Shown one piece after another: positions 11,284 through 25,400 of a DNA stretch of 64,000 nt. Under the pieces are notes generated by a model, which was not told where the DNA came from, did not search any database, and saw only the letters and a list, made by a program, of their open reading frames with translations. The translations under genes and the position numbers were made by a program. The number at the start of each line of letters is the position of its first letter. Position 1 is the first letter of the stretch. Source of the stretch: Siniperca chuatsi (taxonomy: Eukaryota; Chordata; Actinopteri; Centrarchiformes; Sinipercidae); contig NC_058042.1 of assembly GCF_020085105.1 (NCBI RefSeq), forward strand, positions 10,680,501 to 10,744,500, written 5' to 3'.

Positions 11284-13690
11284 CAATAATAACACTTTGA
11301 ATTTCAGATTCAGATTCAACTTTATTGTCATTACACATGTACAAGGCAACGAAATGCAGGTTAGGTCCAACTAGAAGTGCAATAAGCAAGTGCAGGATAT
11401 AAAGTGTGTACATAAATGCAGGATAGAACAGTATTATGAAAATATTTTACAAGTGGTACTATGGACATTATATACATATGGCATTACAATAAACAGAAGT
11501 ATACCTATGGATATGTAATAATGAATTGGACAGGGCAGAACAGTAGTGCAATGAATATTAAACAGTGCAGTAGATGAGTTATTGCAGTATTCAGTACATA
11601 GTACTGGAGTGCAAATGATGCAGTATATGTATAAATAAATAGTCCGGTAGTGCAAATGAACATGTGTGTAGCAAAAACAATTTAGCAGCAGCAAAAACAA
11701 TATAGCAGCATTTAAAGTTAAGGTATATGGGGGGACAGTGGAATCAGTGGGGGGGCAGAGTTCAGTAGGAAGACAGCTCTGGGAAAAAAGCTGTTTCTCA
11801 GTCTGCTGGTCCTTGTCCGGAGGCACCTGAGGCGCCTGCTGGAAGGCAGGGGAGAAAACAATCTCTGGGCGGGGTGAGAGAAGTCCTAAAGAATGCTGCG
11901 GGCTTCATGCAGGCAGCGTTTCCTCTGGAGGTCCTCAATGGCTGGAAGTGGAGTCCCTGTGATGCGCTGGGCAGTTTTCATCACCTGCTCCAGTGCCTTG
12001 CGCTCTGCAGCAGAGCAGTTCCCATACCAGACTGTGACACAACTGGTTAGGATGCTCCCTACTGTGCAGCGATAGAAGTTCACCAGGATAGCTGAGGACA
12101 GTTGGTTCTTCTTCAGTGTCCTCAGGAAGAATAGGCGCTGGTGAGCCTTCTTGACCAGGCAGGAGGTGTTGGTGGTCCGGGACAGGTTCTCCGAAATATG
12201 GGTCCCCAGGAACTTGAAGCTGAAGACACGCTCAACAGCCATCCCGTTAATGTGGTTGGGGTCATGTGTGCCTCCTCTCTCATTCCCGAAGTCCACAATA
12301 AGCTCCTTTGTCTTGGAGGTGTTAAGGAGCAAGTTTTCTGAGCACCATGTGGCCGTGGTGCTGGACCACCTCCCTGTAGGCAGTCTCGTCATCGTTGTTG
12401 CTGATGAGACCAGTCACCGTAGTATCGTCTGCAAACTTGATGATGGCGGTAGATCTATGCACAGGCCTGCAGTCGAGTGAAGGAAGGGGCTCAGCACACA
12501 GCCCTGTGGTACGCCAGTGTTGAGTTTGATGGTGGTGGAGGAGTTGTGGCCTGACCTAACAAGCTGAGGTCTGTTTGTCAGGAAGTCCATAATCCAATTG
12601 CAAATGGAGGTGTTAATGCCCAGGTTTCCAAGTTTGGTGATTAACTTGGAAGGGATGACAGCGTTGAATACAGAGCTGAAGTCAACAAACAGCATTTGTG
12701 CATAAGTTTTCTTATTGTCCAAGTATGTGAGGACAGACTGCAGGGCCATGAAGATTACATCCTCTGTGCTCCTATTGCTGCAGTAGGCAAACTGGTATGG
12801 GTCCAGTGTGGATGAGAGGAAGTCCTTTAGGTGTGCCAGGACCAGCCACTCAAAGCACTTCATAACAATGGGTGTGAGTGCTACCGGGCGTTGGATTAGA
12901 GTGTTTCAGCCCTGGCACAATGGAGGTGGATTTAAAGCATGCTGGCACAGCTGCTTGGGCGAGGGACAGGTTGAAAATATCCATAAAGACCCCAGCGAGC
13001 TGCTCTGCACATGCCTTGAGTACGTGACCGGGGATGCTATCTGGTCCAGCAGCCTTGCGCGCGTTGATCTGGCTCAGTGCATTGTAGACATCTGTGGAGG
13101 TGAGTGTGATTGTTGGGTGGTCAGCTGAGGGTGTGAGCTTGGTGGCAGTTTCCCTATTGTCTCTCTCGAAGCAAGCATAAAAGTTGTTTAGCTCTTTAAG
13201 GAAGGAGACATCTGTGGCTACGGGGGTGGAGTGTCTGGGTTTGTAGTTGCTGATGGCCTGGATGCCCTGCCACATGCGTTGAGGGTCGTAGTTGGAAAAG
13301 TGCTTCTCTAACTTTAGCTTGTAGCAGTGCTTGGCCTTTTTGATGCCGCCCCTCGGATTTGCCCTGGAAGTGCTGTAGGCCTGTGCGTCACCTGATCTGA
13401 AGGCAGTGTTGCGTGCCTTCAACAGGAGGCGCACATTCTTGTTCATCCATGGCTTCTGATTTGGGTATGTGGTGATCTGCTTCTTAGTTGTAACACTGTC
13501 TATGGTGATGTTGATGTAGTCCAGTACAGAGGAGGTGTGCGAGGGCTGAGAGGCAAAGATACTTCAGCCTGTGTGTTGAAACCTGTCCTGGAGTGTGGAG
13601 TCTATCCCCACAGACCATACTTTGATGGTCCTTAATGATGGTTTCACATGATTGATGAGAGGTCAATACTTGGGGGTGAGGAGGGGGGGA
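11284..13690 (-). mobile_element. Degraded L2/CR1-type LINE, 5'-truncated
   Basis: On the minus strand, broken frames encode a non-LTR reverse transcriptase in the correct order. [20 protein letters not shown] lies within 12850-13446; [16 protein letters not shown] (motif A) and [10 protein letters not shown] lie within 12414-12863. The FADDTTV catalytic motif is at about 12417-12437 in another frame, and the post-RT segment (ERVFSFKFLGTHIS, VKKAHQRLFFLRTLKK, CVTVWYGN) within 11886-12240. At least two frameshifts separate the blocks. The 3' end, at the low-coordinate side, carries an AATAAAG-like signal and a short GAATCT tandem tail, typical of L2/CR1 relatives. The endonuclease region is missing. 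It lies in the pirin 5' intron, antisense to the gene. Inactive. Confidence 0.85.
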
Positions 13691-14120
13691 GTTTTATGTA
13701 ACTGGGCACAGGTGGCTTAGAAATTCTTATTGCTGTCCAGGGTGTTTCCCTGCCTTTCACCTGCTGCATGCTGGGAAACTATAGGTTCCACTGGAAGAGT
13801 GAGTGAGTGAGGAAGTGGATGGATAGATGGGCATTTTATATGATCTATAAAGCATATTATAAGACTTTCACGCTGATAAATAGCTGAATAAATATGTTTA
13901 AGATGACTGTTTATGGCCCACAGTGGATCCCAGTTGCCTTATTAAGTCACAAACTTGTCAAGCAGCAAGATATGACATGGCATTTTTTTACTGGCAGTTT
14001 CAAGAAGAAAAGAGAAATTTGGTGACTAAAAACAAACAATTTTATTGTATCCACAAGTGCTTTGTCTTGTCATTTTATCCTTGGTTCATGCACAGTAAGG
14101 TATATTTTACGTTTTTGTAG

Positions 14121-17100
14121 TGACCAGTGAAACTTTTCCCAGCACAATGGATGTGAGGAGAGTGGAGAGGACAGTTTTGAGTGTGGAACAGTCAGAGGGA
14201 GTTGGTGCTTGTGTCCGCAGGAGCATCGGTAGAAAGGAGGTAAGTTCCTCAACATGTTAATGTAGTTCAACTGTCAAACCTTCTGCTAAAATCTCAACAA
14301 CTGGCATTGAAAATCATACGATACTGTACATATTTTGTTTCCAGCTGAGAAACCTGGATCCTTTCCTGATGTTGGATGAGTTTAGAGTGAGCAAGCCGGC
14401 AGGGTTTCCAGACCATCCTCACAGAGGTTTTGAGACGGTAAGAGTATTTGACTATAATTTAATTATTATTTAAATTGTAATATCATAATTTTAGGCATTC
14501 CAAAGTATTTAGTGTAGCAGAAAATATTCAGATAAGCTGGTGAAAGTTAAATGCAAAGTTTTGAGTCTGTGGTCTGTTCAGCATGCTTAGCTGTTAAATC
14601 AGTTGTTGAATAAAATAGGAGGAACACAAATCTTTTGCCTTTATATCAAACTGTCCTCTCTTCTCCAGGACAACAGACTTTATTCACCTCACCAAAAAAT
14701 TTCAACAACTTGTGTCTGAGGTTGTTTCGGGTTTCCTTACATACTGATCAGTCATGCAATTTACAGATCACCAGAGGTACTAAGCATAAGAACCACATTA
14801 TCATCATCAGTTTCTAAAAACACTTTTGACAAAATACCACATTTAACAATACAGAAATTTACAAGAGAAATATAAATGACCATAAATACAAAACAATTAG
14901 TCGACTAATTAAGTTAGTCGACTGACAGAAAAATAGCAACTACTTTGATAATTAAGTTTGCTATCCATTTTTCTCCCAATCAAAGGGATATTTTGGGGAG
15001 TTTTTCCTTTCCTATCCGAATCGAGGGTCTAATCTGTATGCTGTACACATTGTAAAGCTGCTCCTTTGTGATTTGTGATATTGGGCTATCTGATATAAAT
15101 TTGACTTGACTTAAGCAAAAATACCAAACATTTACCAGTTCTAGCTTCTCAACTGTGATCATTTGCTGCTCTTCTGTCTTATGTAATAATGAATTGAATA
15201 TATTTGGTTTTTGGACTGTTGGTTGGACAAGACAAGCCATTTTATGTGCCCCCTTGGTCTTTAGAAAATTGGGTGTTTTCTACTACTTTATGACACTTAA
15301 TAGACCAAATGATTAATAAAGAAAATAATCTTTTCATTCTTCAAAACTCAGCTTGGGATATTACCAGTCACAAAGAAGAGTCTAACTATAGTAGCGCAGG
15401 CTTTGCAAAACAATGAAAGGATATAAATGGACTGCACTTACTGTACATACCAAAAAAAGCACAACACCCCCCACCCTAATATCTCCAAACAATATAACAG
15501 TATTGAACTGGTGCAACTCCTTCAGCCAAAGAACTAAAAGAAGCAGCAGAACAACAGAAGCACAGGACCAACAGGTTTTACTGAGCAGTTAAATTCCTAC
15601 TTGGATCACTAGATGGCGATAACAGTAAGCTATAGTACCACTTTGCCTTCCACAAATGATGATTTAGGTTTATAGATTTAAATAAATCATACAGAAAGCC
15701 AGAAATTTTAGATATAATATCTGCTAGTACTGTTAAGTTTGCATGAGCTCAAGTTTAGCTCAAAATGCTTTGGGTTAGAGATTTAATGATGACAATGCAC
15801 AAAAAAATCCCCTATTTTGAAAGAGAGGAATTGCCCTGGCTTCTGATGTGTTTTCGTGTTTTTTTTATGCTTCTAGGCATTTGAAATTAATGTATTATGT
15901 CTCCACCAAAGAGAGTCTTCTTTGGCCATTGTTACTGACATACTGACATGTTGGCTGTCACAGTTTAGGTCAAATACACATGCAAGACCAAAATATGTGA
16001 TCACATTACTGCGGTAGCCTCTTGTGCATACACATATTAAAAATTAAGCTCTACTTTTTAATATAGTATTTCACTGATTTTCTCCCCATAAACCAACACA
16101 AACTCCCTTCTCGCATGATGAAGGTCTGTTTTTGAAGTTTATTATTATTGTCACTCCTTTGACATGGCCTCAGTGTTTAATTACATATTTAAAACTTTCT
16201 CATTTAGTACAGTTCAGAAACGACAACTTCCCTTCTGTCTTTATTTCTGATTTTAGAGTAGTGTTGAAAACAAGTAATCAGTTATTTAATTGACAGAGAA
16301 GTAATTGATAACAATGTTGATAATAAATAACCTTATTATCATGTAACAATGTCAGATTTTTGCTGGTTAGAGCTTCTAAATGTGATAATTTCAACACATT
16401 TGGGTTTTTGGGCTGTTTGTCAAACAAATGAAACAATTTTAAGACATAGTTTTAGGCTTCGGTGTGATGGGAATTTGCTATCATTGTTTCCATTTTTCAG
16501 ACTCATTCGTCAATTTGTAAATAGAATAAATAACAGATATATTACTTGCAGCTATTGTCTAGAGTGGACATCAAGATTTTTACACCCTTTCAATATTCAT
16601 AATGTTGAAAAGATGGTTGTAATTTATTTCTTAGAATTACCTTTACTTTAAAGCTGCACTAATCAACATTTTTTTCTAACAGTGAATCCAACGCATTCTC
16701 ATTCTCAGGGCGTCAAATAACTGATGTTTTGTCATGCCCCTCTGCGTCGTATAAACACACACAAGGTACCCTTTGGCGTTAGCAGGAGATGCCTTCAGAA
16801 ACGATGTAACGTCACTTAAAAGTGTAGTCACATTTTTGACTTTTGGTTTCACACAGGCCACGAACCTCGGTCTCCTGGGTGAAAGTCCTGGGTTTGTTTG
16901 ACCCATTCAACCACCCCACCGCCTACTTAAGCAGACTTTGTCACTCTTTGTCACTCTTTACATTACATCACCTGATTTCATAAAGGCTTTCTGGCGGCCC
17001 TGTGTGTCTAATACAGATGCTAAAGGGCACCTTGTGCGTGTTAATATGACGCCTAACGATGTGCCAAAACATCAGTATTTGACGCCCTGGGAATGAGAAC

Positions 17101-20100
17101 AGGCTGGAATCCAATGACTCTGTGTAATGTGAAAGATGTCGCTCATGGTGACAAACCTACAGAGAAATATCACCCAAATCCTGACAGCGCTATGAAGTGT
17201 TTTAGCACCTTTCAGCTGATTGTTTTGATTTTACAGCCCGCAGCTTTACTGTTTTGATTCAGTCTCACAGCTCTCATCAATGTAATATCCAGCAGCAGCA
17301 GGCAGCTGTTTTCAGCAAAATGCTCTGATAAACCCACTCTACACTACGTGCTCAGCACCAAGCAGCTGACAGACAAAGTTAGCAACTAGCTGGTGAACAT
17401 AGTGGAGCATTTAGCAGCTAATGAATGATAATGTTGCTCAATGTGTTAGACAACTGTTTTCTAACACATTAGCCATTATGACTTTCTAAGGTGATAATAT
17501 GTCAGTGTTTTTTTTTTTGGTTTTTTTTTTACAGCTTGTTCCCCTGCCCTGATGTGACCAAATTAATTAATGCAGCTTTTAGTAATGTAAAATTACAGAT
17601 TTGAGCATGGTTTGGAAAGTGAATAGTTACAGAATAGTTGCACCTCTTATTTATACAGTAAGTGATGTGTTTAGTTTTTCATTTTATTACATTTTTAGAA
17701 TGGACAGCCTTTTGTTTTTGCCCGGGCATCACTGGTTTCTGCTGTATGTCTGAATAAATAAATGTATCACTTTTTGAGCTTAGTGCTGCATATTAAATTC
17801 ACCACTAGCCTGTCACTTTTTTTAAATTATGGTTTAAATCTGTAGGTAATGTGTAAGGTTGGACTTTAAAGTTGAACTTAAAAAACCCAGATATGGTCCT
17901 TAGATTGCCAGACGTTCCTCCAAGTGTATTTGACTTGGCAGATGCAACTTAAATCTCCCAGTGTGGTTGGACAGGATTAGGCTACACTCCCAGAATGCCT
18001 TTCAGCAGGTGTGTTTGCTCACACTCACATGACTTTTGAAATCACACAGCTGTGGAGACAGATCATAGGCCGCTCACTGCAGGGGCCCAAGCTTTCCTCC
18101 CTTAGACAGATGTTCACCTTTGAACCCATGACCCCACAATCAGCACTTCTCTTCCTGTCAAGTCTGACCACTGGGGCAGTAAAACAATCACACACATGCT
18201 TTTATTGTCAAAGCAGCACTTGTTTGAAAGCTCATGACCTGAGTGAATGAAACCTGGAACATTATATTTCACTTAATGCAAAAGAAGTTCATTATTTTAC
18301 AATAGTGCTGTCAAAATAATGCTTAAAAAGATACAATTCTTTACATTTGTTTTGAAATATAGCTACTTAGTAAGTATGAGGCAATAGTGCACAATTTTGC
18401 AAGCTGTTTATGCTTCATATGTTTGTCTTTCCTCAAACAGGTAACATATGTTTTAGAGGGGATCACAGCCCATGAAGACTTCTGTGGTCATTCAGGACTA
18501 CTGAAACCTGGAGATCTGCAAGTACTGCATAATTGCTCATAGTGTTAATTTTTATGATTTTGAAGGAATAGTTTGATATTTTGGGAATGATGCTTATTCA
18601 CTTTCTTGCCAGTCAGATGAAAAGATTGATACCACTCTCATGTTTGTACAGTAAATATGAAGCTACAGACAGTTAGTTTAGCTTAGCACAAAACAAAACA
18701 GCTAGCCTGACTTAGTCAAGGTAACAACATCTGCCTACCACCACCTCTAAAGCTCACTAATTATGTCTTGTTTATTTAATTTCATTCATTCACAGACGTG
18801 AGAGTAGGGCACTGATTGCCTCAAGGTGACGACAAGACTTCGGGAAGTTACGGCGCCCGGTCAAGAAATAGTCTGCCCTATAAAACCCAGTAAAACCACA
18901 ATGGGTCATTTTTACACTTTGGTTTTTGTACAAATTAAACAAAGAAGATACAATGTGTTAATAAGTGAGCTTTTGCGGTGCTGGTAGGTGGATTTTGTTA
19001 CCTATGAACAGAACCAGGCTAGCTGTTTCCCCCAGTTTCCAGTCTTTGTGCTAAGCTAAGCTAACCAGCTTCATATTTATCGTACAAACATGAGAGTGGT
19101 ATCGATTTTCTCATCTAACTCTCAGCAAGAAAGCAAATAAGCATATTTCCAAAAATGTCAAACTATTTCTTTAAATGCCACTAATAAAATTGCTAAATAA
19201 AGTGGTTATATTTTCTGTTCTTTCAGATATTAGATACACGTTATCTAGCAGTGTGATCATTGTTATCTATCAGTCTAATCCTCTAATACTAAATGTGGTA
19301 GATTTTAAAGTCATTAACTTGAATCAGAAGCATTCAGTCCATTTGTTGTTAAATTAAACTACAAGAGCAGAACAAGAGCCTAAGCCTATTGGCATACGAA
19401 TCCCCACAAACTCATTACATATGCATTATAATGTTGTGCACTCACACTAATTGGATATCATGCCCTGTGGGTTGTTTCCTGTGTTTTTAAAGTAGTAAAG
19501 TTACATTCACACACACAGGCTGCTGACTCAGCTTCAATCTGCAGCAGAAGTTCAGTCAGTTCAGCTGAATTTGCTCTAGCCCACCATGTGCACCCTCTGT
19601 AGGTTCGGACGTCATGTTGGTCCTTTAGTGAAAGCTCAAAAAACACTGTCTCAGATTAAAGCAGGGTTTCATTAAAGGATGTGGTGAAAACGACACGCCA
19701 ACAGAGAAAATGTTCAAGAATTTTCTCAGTTATTGTTTGAATTAATTCCACATCTGTATATATCCATTTTAGAGAAGAAAAAAAAACTTCCTACTATTTT
19801 TTACATCAATATTTTAAAATCACAGATTATTCTGTGCCCAGAAATGTAGTTGAAAGAAACAATTTTAGCACGAGTTGAAACTTAAATATTTACCCATAAT
19901 GGATATAATTATATTACAAGCTGTATCAAAGTTTTAAATGAATGACAGTCTTCATATTTTCATGCACAATGTCTATCTTTATCAGGACTTTATGTACCCA
20001 AACTGGCATCTTATTTCCAAGTTAGACTGCATATTTATTGTATCATATAAGATATTTTAAATTTAATTTGAACCACTGATGAATTTCATTTCAAACACCA

Positions 20101-21994
20101 CACAGATCTGTGTTGCTTCTGTTCTCTGGGTTTGTAGTTATCCTCTGCTGGATTCTGCATGTTTTATTATCCAGTAGATCCCTGACAGCAAAGACTCAGC
20201 ACATAAGAAGCAATAAAAGAAACCAAACAGCATGATGAACAGTCACAGATGTATTATCAGTGGCCAGCTGCATTAAAGCAAAGCTTGAGAGTGGAAATTT
20301 CCAGCTGGCCTAAAGGAGAAGCAGAGGCTGTTGAACTAAACTTAATTTCATCCAGTGTTTCGATTTACTAGCTGAAACCAGCTCCACGTTTTAGAATGTA
20401 TTTATTATATTTTTATATTCAGAAGCCTATCAGAAAAATGTAACTATATTTTACTGAAAATCATTTACTCTTGCTTTACTTTGAAGTCCAAACTGGTATT
20501 TTTGGATAATGGTAGTCCTACAAATCTTATATTCTGTATAATACTGCTGAAGATCTTTCAAAGGATAACATGTAATTAAGTTTGTTTAATGTGTTTATCC
20601 TAGCATTGGATAAAAACATGCACAAGGTGCCCTTTAGCGTCTGTATTAGACAGACAGGGCTGCCAGAAAGCCTTTATGAAATCAGGTGATGTAATGTAAA
20701 GAGGGACAAAGAGTGACAAAGTCCGCTTAAGGAGGAGGTGGGGTGGTTTGATGGGTCAAACAAACCCAGGACTTTCACCCAGGAGACCCGTGTCCCATGT
20801 GAAACCAAAAGTTAGTGTTGACTTTAAAGTTTTAAGTTACGTTACATGTCACGTGACTTCCTACTGCCTAACCAAGTGGCTTTTCCCCCTAAACCTAACC
20901 ACACTTTTAAGTGACATTACTTTGTTTGTGCAATATTTAGTTTTTCCAATTTATTATTCATACCTCCATTACTGCTGTTGCACTACTACTTATTACTTAT
21001 ATTATTACATTGTATTATTATACCGTATTATCATCATCAACCGGTAAACCCACTTGGTACTTCACACTTATTTTATTTTATACTTATACCCACCTGGTAC
21101 TTAATTTATTTTCTGACCTGTTTTTATAGTTTTTATAGTGTATTGTATTATATTTTTGCTAGTACTTTCTCCTGTGTGCATTGATGTAAAGGCGAGCTGC
21201 TGTAACAAAGAGTTTCCCTTCGGGGATCAATAAAGTATTTCTGATTCTGATTGTTTCTGAAGGTGTCTCCTACTAACTCCAAAGGGTACCTTGTGCATGT
21301 TTTTATACGACACCGAGGGGCGTGACAAAACATCGATATTTGACACCCTGGGAATGAGAACGCGTTGGTAATTCATTGGATAAGAAAAACGTATTATTAG
21401 GAAAAATCAGGGGATCACCAAAGTTACAACAATACATACAATTATATGTGTATTGTATTGTAAACATGCAATACATCTTGACGAGCCTTTATGTCTGTAC
21501 AAAATTTCATCACAAAAACAGTTGTTGAGTTATTTCTGTTTGGACCAAAGTGGTGGACCAGTCAACCGATCTGCAATGCCAGCCCTAGTGCCACGCCACA
21601 TGCATGGCTAATAAAAACCTTTCCACCTCTGGTTATTTAATACAAATACAGTGTGATGGCCTCAACAAAAAGTGATGCAAATACAAATAGTGATATCTGT
21701 GAACACCATCAGAATATATGTGTATATGTGACATTTGTGATTGCGTCTTTGGTATATTTGAAATATGTCTCCTTATTCACCAGTGGATGACTGCAGGACA
21801 GGGGGTGGTCCATGCTGAGATGCCCGTGTCAGAGGAGCCGGTGGTGGGCTTACAGCTGTGGGTGAACCTGCCGAGGCGAGACAAGATGGTGGAACCAGCG
21901 TACCAGGAGCTTAAGGGCTCAGAGATCCCCAAACCCAGCCAGGGAGGAGTTACAGCTGCTGTGATATCTGGAGAGGCTTTAGGAGCAAAGGTGT

Positions 21995-22038
<44 letters not shown>

Positions 22039-22436
22039 GGGTGGGCGATATGGCCCTAAAATACCATCATGATATTTCAGGGTATTTCTACGATAATGAT
22101 ATTCTTGACGATAAAACAAAATCCTGAAAACTATTTTTGGTTTAGCTGCTAACTCAATAGCTGTTGAGCTCTCCTCACAGGATTTTTGACTCTCCTCGTA
22201 CTCAAATGGGTGCTTCTGCTTGAGGTGGTGAAATAAGTTTGTTGTATTTCCCCCTTTTTTTGTTACAGTCTTCTTGCACTTCTTACATATTATAGTGGTT
22301 TGTTGTACATCTGCTCTTTTGTAACCAAACCACTTCCACACTACTGAAGTCGCTGAACTCCTCATGGTTGCCATGGCACTGGATGCTCGAGGCAAACAGG
22401 ACAAACTGACAGACAATGACATAAATGTGCATGCAT

Positions 22437-22473
<37 letters not shown>

Positions 22474-25400
22474 TTTGTGTACTTGTTTTATTACACTTGT
22501 GAACATTAGTGGAAGTTGATGTACAGTAGAGACTAAGAGTAAAGGTAAATTATGCAAATTATAGTTTGAATTGTGTGTGGGGGGTTGTGTGTGTGTGTGT
22601 GTTTGTACAATGTAAAAGGTTACTGCAGGGCATGAGACACAGCAAGTTGTGGTCTGGCATTAAAACCTCTGGTTTAACACAAGTCACTGAATTCAAGTAG
22701 CCTCCTCCTCTTCTAAAAGTCAAACATCTATTTCTCTTCATTTATTGTATTTATACTGTATAAGGCTCTTCATTTTGGGTATCAGTTTGGCCCCTGTGAT
22801 TTAGGTTGATAGACTGGTCTGGTAAGTGTTAGCTTGCTGCAGGGAAAACAGGAGAAATCCAACTCCCTGTAACCCCTGTAACCCCATAGTTGTGTTTGTT
22901 CTTCGCTGGCTTGTTCTTCTTAGACTTGTTGAGTGCTGTTTACAGTCACCAGTGTTGAAGTCAAGCTAGCTGTTGATGTTCAGTAAATATCTCCAGAACA
23001 TAGGCTGGCTGACAATGTCTTGTTTTCTATTTCTATTAGTAAATATGTAATGATGAATTAATTACATTTCAAGTACCATGTCCTACACTGCATTTGTCGA
23101 GATAAGTCCCTGAAAATAATGCCCTGTATATACTGTATTTTAACTGATGAAAATAGTAATTCTGCACAAAACAGGAACAGAGAACTCAGGTGAAAGCACA
23201 GTTGCTTTCATTTCCTTCACTTTGCTGACTTTCTCACCAATTTTCCCTATTTGCAAAGCCTCAATGCTGAGAGTTTCTTTAAGGTCATGTTACATCAACT
23301 GCCGATGTGGTGTAAGCTCTACCTGGTAAAGAAAATAAAAAATTAAAACCTACAAAAAATAACACACAAAGCTGTTAAGTGCAAAGAAGTGTAAGCCATG
23401 GAACTACAATAGATTCTGACTGTAAATTGGATAGCATCTGATTATTAGTAGGTTGTAAACAACAAAGCAATGCAGCTTTAACTTGTTTTTCAAACCCCAT
23501 TTGAAGGGAACAGCAGTGCAGATGGTTCTTAAGTTGTAAACAAATGTGTTTTTTGTTCTATACAAAATATTTAAAGCTCATAGCTGTGTGTGTGTTTGTG
23601 TGTGTGGGTGTGTGTGTTAGAGAAAGAAAGCATATTTTCTTACTTCTTACATCTTTTTTTTCTTTTTCTTTTAGTCTAAGGTCTTCACAAGGACACCGAC
23701 CTTGTTCCTGGACTTCAGACTGCAGACAGGGGCCCATCATGTGCAGCCAGTCCCCTCAGGTAGGTAGAATAACATTTCTAAATACATCGTAGTGTGTCTG
23801 TAAATAGTTGGTTAATAACAAAAGTGGCAAAGGGGTCTTTAAGGATGCTCACACAAAAACATCTCATGGTTGTTTTGGGCGCTGACCAATCTTCAGCCAT
23901 ACCTCCTCATTTTTCTCTTTACTTCCTTACTCGAAGCATACATGTACTCTGTGTCCTGTTTAATTACCCTAAACCTAATTGAAAATAGTCCTCTTGTGTC
24001 AGGAAACAGAACAATGAGTGATATTTGGTAACATAACAGGGAAATGAAAAGCAGTTTAAGCTGGTCTGCTTGCTTTTTATAGAATCTGTTTTTTGGTGAA
24101 AAGCAGCAGACACCCCCAAAAAAAACTAAACAAACAAAAACAAACAATAACCTCTCTTCACCTTCAAAATTAAAACGAGTAATTAATAACACGCACACCT
24201 TTGCTTAATTCAACACACTCTGGGGTTTTGCTGCTACAGCCTTACTTTGTCTGATATGACCAGTAGCATTTGGTGGCTAAAGTTAGTTAATGTTAGCAAA
24301 CCTAAAGGTGCGCTGTGGAGTTTTCTTGTGAACAGTCAGTTCAGTTTTTTCAGTTTTACTTACCAAAATGCATTGTATGTATCCTTGACGACAGTCAATG
24401 TGTTGAATGTATTTTCCTTTCAAGCAGTTGCTTTTGTTACAATAAAACATTTGCAAAGCTGATTTTTCTTAAAAGTTTGAAACTTGAATATTGAGTTTCT
24501 TGCCACATCCTGTAGATCAGTGGAATAATGTGAAACAATTGGCAGAAATGTGGATGTTATCAGCAGACATTTACAGTTCTAACAGAAACACCTCAAGGCT
24601 TGTAAAACTTGCAAAGCTGTTGGAGGACACGACAGCTCAGCATTTTACATTAACAGAGAGCGAGCGAGAGCGAGCGAGCGTCACGGAGAGAGAGAGCTTT
24701 ACAACACTTTCTTTCACATTTAAATTCACTTTTACTTCTGTATTCAGCTGCCCTCAGGCTCATAATACTGTATTTTTTTGTCAATGCCTGCAGTGAGTGC
24801 TGAATTTGACTTTACAAAGTTCACCAAACCTCAACTTTGTTCTCACCTGTGAAGTTTTGGTTAGAAAGTTCAAAATTAGCACACCCATATTCTGTTTATA
24901 TTACAATATTGTATTCTCTCTTCTAATGTTAAAATGTTAGGGATAATTTTAGTTTCAAGTTTTTCCCTTATGGAACAGTTTGACATTTTGGGAAATATCT
25001 TTATTTTATTTTTTATCAAGAGTTAAATGATATGTTAAATAGATGAGCAAATTGAAACCACTTTCATGTCTGTACGGTAAATATGATGTTACCACGAGCG
25101 GTCAGTTAGCTTAGCTTAGCACAAAGACTGGAAGCAGCATTTTATAGTGAGTTTCAGCACATTGTTTATCTGTCCAGCCCACAACTTTTGGTTTTGTTTC
25201 ACTCTCACCGCTCTCAACGCTCTGCAATCCCACTGTACACTACCTGCTCACCACCAAACGGCAGACAGACACAGTTAGTGACTAGCTGGTGAACATAGTG
25301 GAGCATTTAGCAGCTAAAGAGCCAGAAATTTCCCTCAGGAGTTGGTAGAAACAGAATAAACAGAGCTAATATTTCTCCTTAACTGCTGGATGTGTAAATA

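Noticed and set aside
16840-16930. tRNA-like stretch
   Set aside because: A GGTGAAAGTCCTGGG-like segment loosely resembles a B box, but no cloverleaf could be drawn and it is internal to a DNA transposon.
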